From JAKACA01 sp052143575 (GTDB lineage: Bacteria; Actinomycetota; Acidimicrobiia; Acidimicrobiales; Bog-793), in assembly GCA_052143575.1 (NCBI GenBank), contig JBKQSP010000068.1, forward strand, positions 21,190-85,189: a stretch of 64,000 nucleotides of DNA. Reading direction: 5' to 3'. The notes under the pieces were generated by a model. It did not search any database and was not told the origin of the DNA. It worked only from the letters and a program-made list of their open reading frames with translations. Below are positions 26,763 through 35,476 of the stretch, one piece after another. Position numbers and translations under genes: made by a program. Within the stretch, counting starts at the first letter, position 1. Each line of letters starts with the position of its first letter.

Positions 26763-27578
26763 GTGAGGAATTTCGATGATTTCGGCTTCGGCCGGCACGC
26801 CGGGCACGGACCGCGACGCGGCGATTTCGGCGGGGGCGGCAGTCGGCATGGGGGCGGCGGACGAGGTCGTGCCCGCCGCGGCAACGTCAGGGCAGCGATC
26901 CTCGCCTTGCTGTTGGAACAGCCAATGCACGGCTATCAGATGATCCAGGAGCTGTCCCGCCGGTCCGGCGGGGCGTGGACGCCGAGCCCAGGCTCGATCT
27001 ACCCGACGTTGCAGATGCTCGAAGACGAGGGTCTCGTGACAAGTCGCCAGTCGGCCGACGGCAAGCGGATGTTCGAGCTGACCGACGCCGGCCGCGCCGA
27101 AGCTGGTCGAGCGCGATCAGGCCCGGGGCACCGGCCCTGGGAGGAGTCCGGCCACGGCCGCGGCGGCATCCCCCTCGACCTCGTCAGCGCCATCCGCGAC
27201 ACGGCCATCACCCTCGTGTACGCCGCCACGTCCGGCACCGACGAGCAGCGCGCCCAGGTCGTATCCCTGCTGGCCGAGTTCCGGGAGCGGTTGAATGCCG
27301 TTGTGCCCGGGGCGCCCTCCGCGGGCGACCCGTCCGGGCCGTGGGGTGCCGGCGGCCGCGGGCGCGGGCCCTTCGGCCGGTCCGGCCCCGGTTGGTCGTT
27401 CGGGGTGCCGAACTGGCTGTTCGGCGGTCAGCCGGGAGGCCCGTTCGGCCCCGGTGGCATCTGGGGATCGAACACCGAGGAGGCGGGCAGCCACGGCGCC
27501 CCTCCATGGACGGGCGAGCCCGGCGAGGTCGATGACGACGAAGCCGACCTCGACGACGAGGCTGACCTCGAGGTGTAA
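26763..27578 (+). CDS. PadR family transcriptional regulator with long Gly/Pro-rich extension
   Basis: 271 aa from a GTG at 26763 with GGAAGGA upstream. A Gly/Arg-rich N-terminus of 40 residues precedes the PadR winged helix (RAAILALLLEQPMHGYQMIQE, then WTPSPGSIYPTLQMLEDEG and SADGKRMFELTDAG). A helical dimerisation part follows (about 145-190), then a glycine/proline-rich and acidic tail ending in DDEADLDDEADLEV. The Gly-rich start resembles the PadR regulators that control ABC or MFS drug exporters. The perfect palindrome at 26681-26696 supports autoregulation. A stem-loop behind the stop (27611-27642) probably ends the transcript. Confidence 0.9.
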   Translation: MRNFDDFGFGRHAGHGPRRGDFGGGGSRHGGGGRGRARRGNVRAAILALLLEQPMHGYQMIQELSRRSGGAWTPSPGSIYPTLQMLEDEGLVTSRQSADGKRMFELTDAGRAEAGRARSGPGHRPWEESGHGRGGIPLDLVSAIRDTAITLVYAATSGTDEQRAQVVSLLAEFRERLNAVVPGAPSAGDPSGPWGAGGRGRGPFGRSGPGWSFGVPNWLFGGQPGGPFGPGGIWGSNTEEAGSHGAPPWTGEPGEVDDDEADLDDEADLEV

Positions 27579-27610
27579 GAAGGGCGGCGGATTGATCAGC
27601 GGATGATCGG

Positions 27611-27642
27611 AGAGGCCTCTCAGCGTGCTCTGAGGGGCCTCT
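27611..27642 (+). terminator. Stem-loop terminator after padR
   Basis: Arms AGAGGCCTCTCAG and CTGAGGGGCCTCT (13 bp, one mismatch) around a six-base loop, 32 bp behind the padR stop. There is no T-run, which is common for terminators in high-GC actinobacteria. Confidence 0.6.
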
Positions 27643-27795
27643 CGCACGATGGGAGCCAAGACCCCGAGCGCCGCCACGGGCGGCGGCCGAAAGGACGGCA
27701 GTCATGGCTCCCAATGGCGAAACCCTGCGCCGGCGTCACGCCTGGCGTGTCGCCGACCTGCTCCAGGCGGCGAGCGGCCACCGGGAGGGCGCGAG

Positions 27796-29979
27796 ATGAT
27801 CACGGCCCCGCACCCGTTGGGCTTCGTCGACGAGCGTGAAAGCCCGACTCTCGACGGTCTCCCTGAAATGCCGACGCCCAGCCGTGACGCCGTCCCGGCG
27901 ACGTCACGCCGCCGCAGGGTGGAGCTGGGCGGGCTCTTACTGGCGACGGCGGTTCTCTACCTGTGGGCGCTCGACCGCTCCGGTTGGGCCAACACCTTCT
28001 ATTCGGCTGCGGTGCAAGCGGGAACGAGGAGCTGGAAAGCCTTCTTCTTCGGTTCCTCCGACGCCTCCAACTTCATCACCGTCGACAAGCCACCGCTGTC
28101 GTTGTGGCCGATGGAGATCGCTTCGCGCATCTTCGGTCTCAGCTCTTGGAGCGTGCTCGTCCCGCAGGCGCTCGAGGGCGTTGCGTCTGTCGCCCTCCTC
28201 TACGCCGCGGTCGGCCGCTGGTTCGGGTCGCGGGCCGGTCTGCTCGCCGGCGCTGTCTTCGCCCTGACGCCCGTGGCGACGCTGATGTTCCGCTTCAACA
28301 ACCCGGACGCCCTCCTCGTGCTGCTGCTGACCGCCGCTGCCTATTGCACCGTGCGAGCCCTCGAGGGCGGCAGCACGCGATGGCTGTTGGGAGTTGCCGC
28401 CTTGGTCGGTACGGGCTTTCTCACCAAGTACTTGCAGGCCTACCTCGTGGTGCCGGCGTTCGCCGGCGTCTACCTGCTGGCGGCTCCCGTCTCGCTTCGC
28501 CGGCGCCTCCGCCAACTCGCCGCAGCTGCCGGCGTCCTCGTCGCCTCCTCAGCCTGGTGGCTCGGCATCGTGGAGCTCGTGCCGGCGAGAGACCGCCCCT
28601 ATGTCGGCGGCTCGCAGGACAACAACGTCTTCAACCTCATCTTCGGCTACAACGGCTTCGGGCGCATCACGGGCAACGAGACTGGCAGCGTCACGGGGGC
28701 CGCCACCGGCGCCGGTGTGTGGGGACCGACCGGCTGGGACCGGCTCTTCCTGCCGTCCATGGGAGGCCAGATCTCGTGGCTCATCCCGGCCGCCCTCATC
28801 CTGTCCGTGGCGGCGCTCGTCGCCATCGGCGGCGCTCCCCGCACGCACCGGATGCGAGCAGCACTGCTGCTGTGGGGCGGCACGCTCGCCGTCACCGCGG
28901 TGGTCTTCAGCTTCGCCAAGGGGATCATTCACCCCTACTACACCGTGGCCCTCGCGCCGGCCGTGGGCGCCCTCGTCGCAATGGGCGCCGCCGTGCTGTG
29001 GCCCTTGCGTTCGGCCGTGTGGGTCCGCTGCGTGTTTGCCGGCACCCTGCTCGCAACCTCGGCGTGGTCGTATGTCTTGCTCGACCGGTCGCCGGGCTGG
29101 AACCCCTGGCTCCGTGACGCCGTCCTCGTCGCCGGCGTCATCGCCGCCCTCGTCCTCCTCGCCAGCCCGAGGTTGGGACGCACGCTCCGCCCGGCCGCTG
29201 TCTCCTTGGGCCTTGCGGCCGCCCTCGCCGGCCCGCTCGCCTACTCGCTCGCCACAGCCGGTACCGCCTATGCCGGCGCCTTGCCGAGCGCCGGCCCAAC
29301 CGTTGCGAGCGCTTCCGGCCCAGGCGGGGCCGCCGGCGCCGGGGCGGGGCCGGCGGGCTCTGCCGGCAGTCGCGCAGGCCTCGGCCGGTCAGCCGGCGCC
29401 GGCGCGGGAATCGGGGCGGGCGGGAGCAGCGCGGGCGTTCCTGGCCAGCCGGCCGGTTCGGCAGCTGGCGGGAGTCACTCCGGCGGCTTTCCCACTGGGG
29501 CGCCGCCGAGTCCACCGAGTGGATCGGGTGCCGGCTCCGTGCGCACCGGCGGCCAGCCCAGCCTCGGCGCAGGTATCGGCCGACCAGCGGGCGGAGGCGG
29601 TGGCGTCGGCTCGCTGCTGAACGGCTCGACACCGGGGACGGCCCTCGTGAAGCTCATCGAGCAGGACGCCTCCCACTACCGGTGGGCGGCGAGCGCCGTC
29701 GGCTCGAACACGGCCGCCGGCTACCAGCTGGCGACCGACGACCCGGTCATGGCGATCGGCGGGTTCAACGGCACGGATCCGGCTCCGACGCTCGCCGGGT
29801 TCGAGCGCTTCGTGCACGAGCACGAGATCCACTACTTCATCGCCGGCGGCGTCGTCGGCGGGGCAGGCGGCAATGCCGGCTCCGACGCCAATGCCATCGC
29901 GACGTGGGTGGAGGACCACTTCACGGCCAGGACCGTCGACGGCGTCACGATCTATGACCTGGCGAGCACGCCGTCATGA
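27796..29979 (+). CDS. GT39/PMT-type membrane glycosyltransferase (ArnT-like)
   Basis: 727 aa from the ATG at 27796, seven bases behind GGGAGGG. The first external loop shows the family signature (SDASNFITVDKPPLSLWP), with about eleven to twelve membrane segments up to residue 480. A very long Gly/Ala/Ser/Pro-rich linker (about residues 490-620) leads to a soluble C-terminal domain (LIEQDASHYRWAASAVGS, then IGGFNGTDPAPTL, then HYFIAGG). Enzymes with this plan use polyprenyl-phosphate sugars to glycosylate lipids, cell-wall polymers or proteins on the outside. The in-frame region upstream of 27796 is not used because it lacks a ribosome site and hydrophobic start. Confidence 0.88.
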   Translation: MITAPHPLGFVDERESPTLDGLPEMPTPSRDAVPATSRRRRVELGGLLLATAVLYLWALDRSGWANTFYSAAVQAGTRSWKAFFFGSSDASNFITVDKPPLSLWPMEIASRIFGLSSWSVLVPQALEGVASVALLYAAVGRWFGSRAGLLAGAVFALTPVATLMFRFNNPDALLVLLLTAAAYCTVRALEGGSTRWLLGVAALVGTGFLTKYLQAYLVVPAFAGVYLLAAPVSLRRRLRQLAAAAGVLVASSAWWLGIVELVPARDRPYVGGSQDNNVFNLIFGYNGFGRITGNETGSVTGAATGAGVWGPTGWDRLFLPSMGGQISWLIPAALILSVAALVAIGGAPRTHRMRAALLLWGGTLAVTAVVFSFAKGIIHPYYTVALAPAVGALVAMGAAVLWPLRSAVWVRCVFAGTLLATSAWSYVLLDRSPGWNPWLRDAVLVAGVIAALVLLASPRLGRTLRPAAVSLGLAAALAGPLAYSLATAGTAYAGALPSAGPTVASASGPGGAAGAGAGPAGSAGSRAGLGRSAGAGAGIGAGGSSAGVPGQPAGSAAGGSHSGGFPTGAPPSPPSGSGAGSVRTGGQPSLGAGIGRPAGGGGGVGSLLNGSTPGTALVKLIEQDASHYRWAASAVGSNTAAGYQLATDDPVMAIGGFNGTDPAPTLAGFERFVHEHEIHYFIAGGVVGGAGGNAGSDANAIATWVEDHFTARTVDGVTIYDLASTPS

Positions 29980-30269
29980 GCACGACGGCGTGGGTTACCA
30001 TCCTCGTGCTTCTGCTGCTGATCGGCATCGTCGTCGGAACGCTCCCGTTGACGGTGGGCCCGGACCGGCTCAGCCGCGGGCGGCTTTCACCTGCAGCACC
30101 ATCTCGAGGAACGCCTCCGGCTGGGGCGGCACCGTCGGCCCGGCCACGTAGGGCCACATTCGGCTGGCGAGCTGAAGGGAGAGTTGCTGGCGGGCCTGGG
30201 CCGTGTAGCCGTCCCGGTTGGCGACAAAGGTCCGTGCCAAGGCCAGCTCCTCGGCCGGCACGGCGCTGA
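29976..30269 (+). CDS. Possible small single-pass membrane protein (doubtful)
   Basis: The ATG overlaps the glycosyltransferase stop (ATGA) and the first 25 residues form a clean membrane segment (TAWVTILVLLLLIGIVVGT). After residue 30 the frame runs antisense through the end of the RDD gene and becomes Arg/Pro-rich. Either a small membrane protein whose natural end was lost, or chance. Only the first about 95 bp look coding. Confidence 0.25.
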   Translation: MSTTAWVTILVLLLLIGIVVGTLPLTVGPDRLSRGRLSPAAPSRGTPPAGAAPSARPRRATFGWRAEGRVAGGPGPCSRPGWRQRSVPRPAPRPARR

Positions 30270-30891
30270 CGTCCCAGTGCGAAAGCTCCGGCGGCAGCCA
30301 ACGCTGATCCGGTGCCCCGGCGGCCCAGTACGTGGAAGTGGCTGCCGGCGCCCCGAAGCCGCTGCCGCTCGCCCAGGCCTGGGCGCTCACGGCACGCTCG
30401 GCGGCTACTCGCTCCCGGATGACGATGGTACCGGCGGCGAGGTCCCCGAGGCGCTGGTTGTGGGTGGTGGCGAGGATCAGCAAGCTCGCCAGCATGTTGA
30501 AGGCGGGCAGGAAGTCGACAAGGCGAAGGACGTTGCGGAGAAGGCTCGCCAAGAAGCTCACCGGCTGTCCCCCCACCCGCACCACCCGCAGGCCGGCCAG
30601 CCGCTTGCCGGGTGAACGGCCGTTGAAGAGCATCTCGCCGATCACGAAGTAGCCGATGAAGTCGACGAGAGCGAAGGCCGCCGTTGCGCCGGCAGCGACG
30701 AGCGAAGCGGTCTCGTCCAGGTTCGTTCCGATGGCGTACCTGAGCACGACGTCGAGGAAGACGAAGAAGGCGACGAGCTGGACAGCGAAGTCGAAGGCAT
30801 AGGCGGCGAACCTGGATCCGAGGCCTGCCAGGACGACATCGAGGCGGATGCCCTCTGGTGTCGCGGTGACGTGCCGGTCCTCGTACTCCAC
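30070..30891 (-). CDS. RDD family membrane protein
   Basis: 273 aa from a GTG at 30891. It shows the RDD domain with three to four membrane segments (LGSRFAAYAFDFAVQLVAFF with the conserved Arg/Asp pair, and FNGRSPGKRLAGLRVVR), then a 120-residue cytoplasmic tail. RDD proteins are of uncertain function; some act as transporters and many sit in MoxR/DUF58 clusters, as here. Its start is only 19 bp from that of the divergent SpoIIM gene, so promoters must overlap and one or both transcripts may be leaderless. Confidence 0.87.
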   Translation of the reverse strand: MEYEDRHVTATPEGIRLDVVLAGLGSRFAAYAFDFAVQLVAFFVFLDVVLRYAIGTNLDETASLVAAGATAAFALVDFIGYFVIGEMLFNGRSPGKRLAGLRVVRVGGQPVSFLASLLRNVLRLVDFLPAFNMLASLLILATTHNQRLGDLAAGTIVIRERVAAERAVSAQAWASGSGFGAPAATSTYWAAGAPDQRWLPPELSHWDVSAVPAEELALARTFVANRDGYTAQARQQLSLQLASRMWPYVAGPTVPPQPEAFLEMVLQVKAARG

Positions 30892-30910
30892 GCTGTGACA
30901 ACGTAGAGCA

Positions 30911-31936
30911 ATGCAGGTCGACCGGTTCGTCGAGGAGCGTTCGGCCGCCTGGGGGGACCTGGCCGCTCTCCTCGAGCGAGCGAAGGGGCAGCCCGACCGG
31001 CTCGCTCCGGAGGAGATCCACCGGCTCGGGGCTCTCTATCGCGCCGCCGCCGCCGACCTGGCGCTGGCGTCCCGCTCCTGGCCGGACGCAGCCGGAACGC
31101 TACGGCTGCACGGCCTCGTGGTGGCGGCCAACCAGCTCGTCTACGCCAAGGCCGCCAAGCGGGACACGATCGCCGAGTACTTCGGCCGGCGACTCTGGCA
31201 ACAGATCCGCCAGTTGCACGGGTGCCTCGCTCTCGCCGCTGCCGTCCTGTTCGGATCCCTTGCCCTCGGAGCCCTCTGGGCCGCCGTCGAGCCATCCGCC
31301 GCCGCCGGCCTCCTTCCTGCTGGGTTCCAGGTGGCAGCTCACACGCGGGGCGGCTTCTACGGGACGGCGATCGCCGGGCGGGGCGGCCTCGTGTGGTTCA
31401 TCTGGGTGAACAACCTCCGCGTAGCGGTGCTGGCGATGGCAGGCGGTTTCACCGGCGGCGTCGTGACGGCGTGGTTCCTCGCCTACAACGGAGCCCTCAT
31501 CGGCGTGCTTGGCGCCTTCGAGTGGCGGGTTGGCGGCTTTGAGAGCTTCCTCAGCCTCACGGTGCCACATGGGCTCCTCGAGCTGTCTTGCGTCACGATC
31601 GCCGGTGGTATCGGCTTCCTCATCGCCAAGGCACTCATCGATCCCGGCACGGACACGAGGGCGGAAGCGCTGCAGCGCTGCACGCCGGTCGTCGGCTCGG
31701 CCATCGCATCCGTCATCCTCTTCCTCCTCGTCGCCGCCACGACGGAGGGCATCATCACGCCCTGGGACCTGCCGACGCCGGCTGCCCTTGCCGTGGGAGT
31801 GGCGCTGGCCGGGACGTTCTGGACCCTCGTGGGCTGGCGAGGGAGGCCGACGGCACACGTGCACCCCGAGTCTGTCAACGGTCGGCGTGGGCGCCCGGCC
31901 CGCCTCCCTAGAGACGGGCTCTCTGCTTCAGTCTGA
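30911..31936 (+). CDS. Stage II sporulation protein M (SpoIIM/DUF95) family membrane protein
   Basis: 341 aa. It begins with a cytoplasmic helical part (DRFVEERSAAWGDLAALLERA), followed by about five to six membrane segments; the family's WVNNLRVAVLAMAGG and VPHGLLELSCVTIAGG are clear. In non-sporulating actinobacteria this family regularly accompanies RDD, MoxR and DUF58 proteins, so the name does not imply sporulation. The 3' end overlaps the end of the DUF58 gene by 29 bp (convergent). Confidence 0.88.
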   Translation: MQVDRFVEERSAAWGDLAALLERAKGQPDRLAPEEIHRLGALYRAAAADLALASRSWPDAAGTLRLHGLVVAANQLVYAKAAKRDTIAEYFGRRLWQQIRQLHGCLALAAAVLFGSLALGALWAAVEPSAAAGLLPAGFQVAAHTRGGFYGTAIAGRGGLVWFIWVNNLRVAVLAMAGGFTGGVVTAWFLAYNGALIGVLGAFEWRVGGFESFLSLTVPHGLLELSCVTIAGGIGFLIAKALIDPGTDTRAEALQRCTPVVGSAIASVILFLLVAATTEGIITPWDLPTPAALAVGVALAGTFWTLVGWRGRPTAHVHPESVNGRRGRPARLPRDGLSASV

Positions 31937-33197
31937 GGTAGGCGCGCACGCAAGCCGGACCGAGGGACTCCGGTGGGGCTTCCACGACGTCGGCCCCGAG
32001 CGATCGCAACATGGCGACCGAGCGCGCCCGGCTCGCCAGCATGTCGGCGGCGACGGCGATCCGCATGACGTCCCGGACGTCGTTCGGAGGTGTTGACATG
32101 ATTGCTGTCAGATCTGGGTCGGCGGAGCTGGCAACGAGCACGGCGTGATGGCGCAGGAGGATGGGGACGGCGTCGATGAGGGTGCGGGCGGCCCCTTCGT
32201 CGACGATGTCGGTGAAGAGCACGACGAGAGCGCGCTTTTGGCGGCCGACCGCAAAGAAGGCGCGTTCGTAGTCGCTCTCGACCTCGGTGGGCTCGAGGTC
32301 GAAGAGCGCCCGCACGACGGCTTCCGCGTTTCGCCGCCCCGGTGCCAACTGGCGGCTCACCCTGGCCTCGAAGGCGAGCGCGCCGACGCGGTCTCCGGCG
32401 TCCTCGGCGGCCACAGCGAGGATGGCCACGGCATCGAGGGCGACATCGAGGCGCGTGAGGTCACCGATCGGTGAGGCCATGAGACGGCCGGCGTCGACGG
32501 CGAGCATGAGGTCGCGGTTCTCCTCGACGCGGTACTGGTTCGACATCGGCCGGCCCACGCGTGCCGTCGCCACCCAGTTCACCTGGCGGATGTCGTCGTC
32601 AGGGGTGTAGTCGCGGATCGTCTCGAATTCCGTGCCGAGCCCGAGGCGAGCGCGGGTACGGCCCTCCTCGGTGCTGCGGCCGCGACGGCGGGCGGCTGCC
32701 AGGCGCCTTGCGCGGGGGAGGTCCGGGAACACGGTGACCTGCTCGGCCGCCGCGACGAACCGATCGACGGAGGCGAGCCCGAGGGGACCCGTACTGCGCA
32801 CCACAGCGGGCGGCAGCGTGTGCACACCGCGGTGCCACCCTGTGAGGGCGGCGTCGAGCCGGGCGGCAGGCGCCTCTGGCGGATACACGTGAAGAGCAGG
32901 CGGTGCGGGCTGCCGCAGACGCAGCGTCCGGGCGCCCTCCAACCCGCTCGCAACCACCCGGAAGTCGCTCGGTGAGCGCAGCGCCAACGTGGGTGGTCGG
33001 GTGCGCTCGGCCTGAGGGTGCAGGCGGCGTGCCGCCACCCAGTCCACGATGACCGCACCGACCAGGGCCGTCACGAGCAGAGCGGACAGGGCCGCAGGCA
33101 GCGGCAGCAGGGCGCTGAGGACGGCGATAGCGCCGAGGAGCAGGGCGGCCCACTTCGTGGGACGAGGCACGAGAGGGCGGCGCCGGGGCTCGGCCAT
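31908..33197 (-). CDS. DUF58 domain protein
   Basis: 429 aa from an ATG at 33197, 13 bp behind the MoxR stop. Two hydrophobic segments near the N-terminus (WAALLLGAIAVLSALLPLP and the next one) precede a soluble part with the DUF58 signature (ETIRDYTPDDDIRQVNWVAT, then RVEENRDLMLAVDAGR), a von Willebrand A-like region with a DxxRLM-type metal site. DUF58 proteins form a pair with MoxR ATPases, thought to act as chaperone or remodelling machines at the membrane. Confidence 0.9.
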   Translation of the reverse strand: MAEPRRRPLVPRPTKWAALLLGAIAVLSALLPLPAALSALLVTALVGAVIVDWVAARRLHPQAERTRPPTLALRSPSDFRVVASGLEGARTLRLRQPAPPALHVYPPEAPAARLDAALTGWHRGVHTLPPAVVRSTGPLGLASVDRFVAAAEQVTVFPDLPRARRLAAARRRGRSTEEGRTRARLGLGTEFETIRDYTPDDDIRQVNWVATARVGRPMSNQYRVEENRDLMLAVDAGRLMASPIGDLTRLDVALDAVAILAVAAEDAGDRVGALAFEARVSRQLAPGRRNAEAVVRALFDLEPTEVESDYERAFFAVGRQKRALVVLFTDIVDEGAARTLIDAVPILLRHHAVLVASSADPDLTAIMSTPPNDVRDVMRIAVAADMLASRARSVAMLRSLGADVVEAPPESLGPACVRAYLRLKQRARL

Positions 33198-33210
33198 GGG
33201 AACGGGCGAC

Positions 33211-34194
33211 CTAGCGAGGGATGGGAACGCTCGAGAGGGCGTTCGAGAGAGCGGCGGCCGACGTGAAGCGATCGATCTCGGCCTCGGGCGTGAGGATGAG
33301 GCGGTGAGCGAGCACCGGTACGGCGAGCGCGACGACGTCCTCGGGGATGACATAGCCGCGACCGGCGGCACACGCCCACGCTTTGGCGGTGGCGAGCAGG
33401 TGGACGCCCGCACGAGGGCTGGCTCCAAGGGTCACGCTCGGCAGCTCGCGGGTGCGGCGCACGAGAGCTGCCACGTAGCTGACGATGGCGTCGTGCACGG
33501 CGACGGCGTCGACCTCGGCCCGGATCGTCATGAGATCGCTGACTCCAGCGATTGCCCGCACGTCAGCGAGGGTGACGGGGGCGACGCCTGAGTGGCGGAG
33601 CTTGAGGAGGGTTTCTTCCTCGGCGGCGGACGGGTACCCGACGTCCACCTTCATCAGGAAGCGGTCGACCTGCGCCTCGGGCAGCGGGTAGGTGCCCTCG
33701 TACTCGATCGGGTTCTCCGTGGCGAGCACGGTGAAGGGTTGTGGCAACGTGTGCTCGACACCGTCGACGGTGACCTGCCCCTCCTGCATGGCTTCGAGAA
33801 GGGCGGCCTGCGTCTTCGGCGGCGTCCGGTTGATCTCGTCGGCGAGGACGAGGTTGGCGAAGATCGGGCCCGGGCGCCAGGCCAGCTCCCCGCCACGCAG
33901 CGTCAAGGTGCCGGTGACGTCGGAGGGGAGCATGTCGGGCGTGAACTGGATACGGCGGTTGTCGATGCCGAGGGCGCGTGCGACAGCCGAGGCGAGGAGG
34001 GTCTTGGCCACGCCGGGCGGGCCCTCGAGCAGGAGGTGTCCGCCGACGGCGATGGCCAGCAGCGTGGCGTCCACGACACGCGACTGACCGACGACGACTT
34101 TGGCCACCTCGGCGTTCAGCCGTGCGCGGACCTGCGCCATCGTCGTGGAGGTCGGGTCGATGTTCGGCGCGGCGGGCGGCGGCGCATCGGTCAT
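33211..34194 (-). CDS. MoxR family AAA+ ATPase
   Basis: 327 aa from an ATG at 34194, nine bases behind GGAAGGA. A complete AAA_3 ATPase: Walker A LLLEGPPGVAKTLLA, Walker B NLVLADEINRTPPKTQ, sensor 1 VLATENPIEYEGTYPLPEAQVDRF, and a C-terminal lid with GASPRAGVHLL. MoxR ATPases work with VWA/DUF58 partners in complex assembly or stress responses. The longer upstream frame is not supported. Confidence 0.94.
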   Translation of the reverse strand: MTDAPPPAAPNIDPTSTTMAQVRARLNAEVAKVVVGQSRVVDATLLAIAVGGHLLLEGPPGVAKTLLASAVARALGIDNRRIQFTPDMLPSDVTGTLTLRGGELAWRPGPIFANLVLADEINRTPPKTQAALLEAMQEGQVTVDGVEHTLPQPFTVLATENPIEYEGTYPLPEAQVDRFLMKVDVGYPSAAEEETLLKLRHSGVAPVTLADVRAIAGVSDLMTIRAEVDAVAVHDAIVSYVAALVRRTRELPSVTLGASPRAGVHLLATAKAWACAAGRGYVIPEDVVALAVPVLAHRLILTPEAEIDRFTSAAALSNALSSVPIPR

Positions 34195-34243
34195 CGGTGG
34201 GGTCCTTCCTGTGGGTTGGTGAGCATCGAAGCTGGAGGTCGCA

Positions 34244-35476
34244 TCAGTGCCGTGTCGTTTCGGGCCCGAGGGCCACGAATGCCCGGCCCTCATCGACGAG
34301 CTCGGCGGCCGATCGGGGGGTGGCGAGCAGGGCGCCCACCGCCTCCGGGCTCAATGAGCCGGCGCCTGCGGAGGCGGCGAGCTGGGCCAGTTGCTCGTCG
34401 GTGGCGTCCGCACCGGCGCGAAGGGCTCGCCGGAGGTGAATGCGGCCCTGCTCCCGCAGGGGCGCAACTGCGGCCGCCATGCGCTCGGTCGAACCGGAGG
34501 CGAGGAGGGCCGCCATGGCGTCGACGTGGGCGACGCGGGGTGGGATGAGCTCCCGCTCCGCTCGCTGCGGCGGCCCGAAACGGCGAGCGGCCGACCACAT
34601 CCACACGAGGGCGGCCAGCAGCGCCAGCCCGAGAGCGACTTTCCAGTGTGTGGGCAGACCAGCGAGGCCCGTGCCGGAGCGTCCGAGCCCGTGGTCGTAC
34701 TCGTCGAAGGCGGTGGGTTCCTTCGCCGGCCCGGCGAGGTCGATGGCGAAGGCAGCGTCGTCTGCTTGGGCGAGTCGGCTGTTCTGCAGGGGGGCGGTCG
34801 AGGCCAGGAGGAGCAAGGTGCCCCTGCCCACACTGGCATCGACGGCGAGCGGCCCCCCAGGTCCTTGCAGGAGGACACTGAGATGCGGAGTCGCCGGCAC
34901 GCGCCAGGAGCCGCTCGGGCCGCCGAGCACGGTGCTGACGCCGGCGTCCGAGCTCGTGTGCTCGACCGGGCTGGCGTTGCCCGACGGCGATGCCTGCCAG
35001 ACAGGCGCAGGCGTCGTGCCGAGGAGCGCTTGCAGCGTGGAGGTCGGGATCTGGCCGCCGAGCACGAGGCGGCCGCCGTTGCCGAGGTACGCCTCGAGAG
35101 CAGGCAACGACGGTGTGACGGAGCTGACGGGATCGAGCACGAACAACGTCCCGCTCGTTGGAAGGGCGGTACTCGAGAGCGGCGCCGTCAGCGACTGCAC
35201 GCTGTGACCGCGGGCGGCAAGGAGCCGTGCCATGCCCTCGGTGCCGGCAGCGGACGTGTCCACAGAAGAAGATGTCCCGGTCGGTGTGGTGCTTGGCGGC
35301 TGGTAGACGCCGTTCACGAGAGAGCCGGCGAAGTACAGCACGATGATGGCGGCGCAGATGATGAGCACGAGCCGCCAGCGCCACGAAAGCCGGTTCCAAC
35401 GCTCCCCGGCCGTGTCTCGGCCCGCTGCGGACGGAGGAGCGACCGAGGCGGTGGCGGGGGCTGCCGTCGTGCTCAT
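34244..35476 (-). CDS. DUF4350 domain membrane protein
   Basis: 410 aa from an ATG at 35476 that overlaps the stop of the DUF4129 gene (ATGA). One membrane segment (WRLVLIICAAIIVLYFAGSL) is followed by an extracytoplasmic DUF4350 domain (GTEGMARLLAARGHSVQSL, LFVLDPVSSV, LGNGGRLVLGGQ), a second membrane segment (LALLAALVWMWSA) and a cytoplasmic tail with RFGPPQRAERELIPPRVAHVD-type sequence. It is a standard partner in MoxR/DUF58 operons; the biochemical role is unknown. Confidence 0.88.
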   Translation of the reverse strand: MSTTAAPATASVAPPSAAGRDTAGERWNRLSWRWRLVLIICAAIIVLYFAGSLVNGVYQPPSTTPTGTSSSVDTSAAGTEGMARLLAARGHSVQSLTAPLSSTALPTSGTLFVLDPVSSVTPSLPALEAYLGNGGRLVLGGQIPTSTLQALLGTTPAPVWQASPSGNASPVEHTSSDAGVSTVLGGPSGSWRVPATPHLSVLLQGPGGPLAVDASVGRGTLLLLASTAPLQNSRLAQADDAAFAIDLAGPAKEPTAFDEYDHGLGRSGTGLAGLPTHWKVALGLALLAALVWMWSAARRFGPPQRAERELIPPRVAHVDAMAALLASGSTERMAAAVAPLREQGRIHLRRALRAGADATDEQLAQLAASAGAGSLSPEAVGALLATPRSAAELVDEGRAFVALGPETTRH

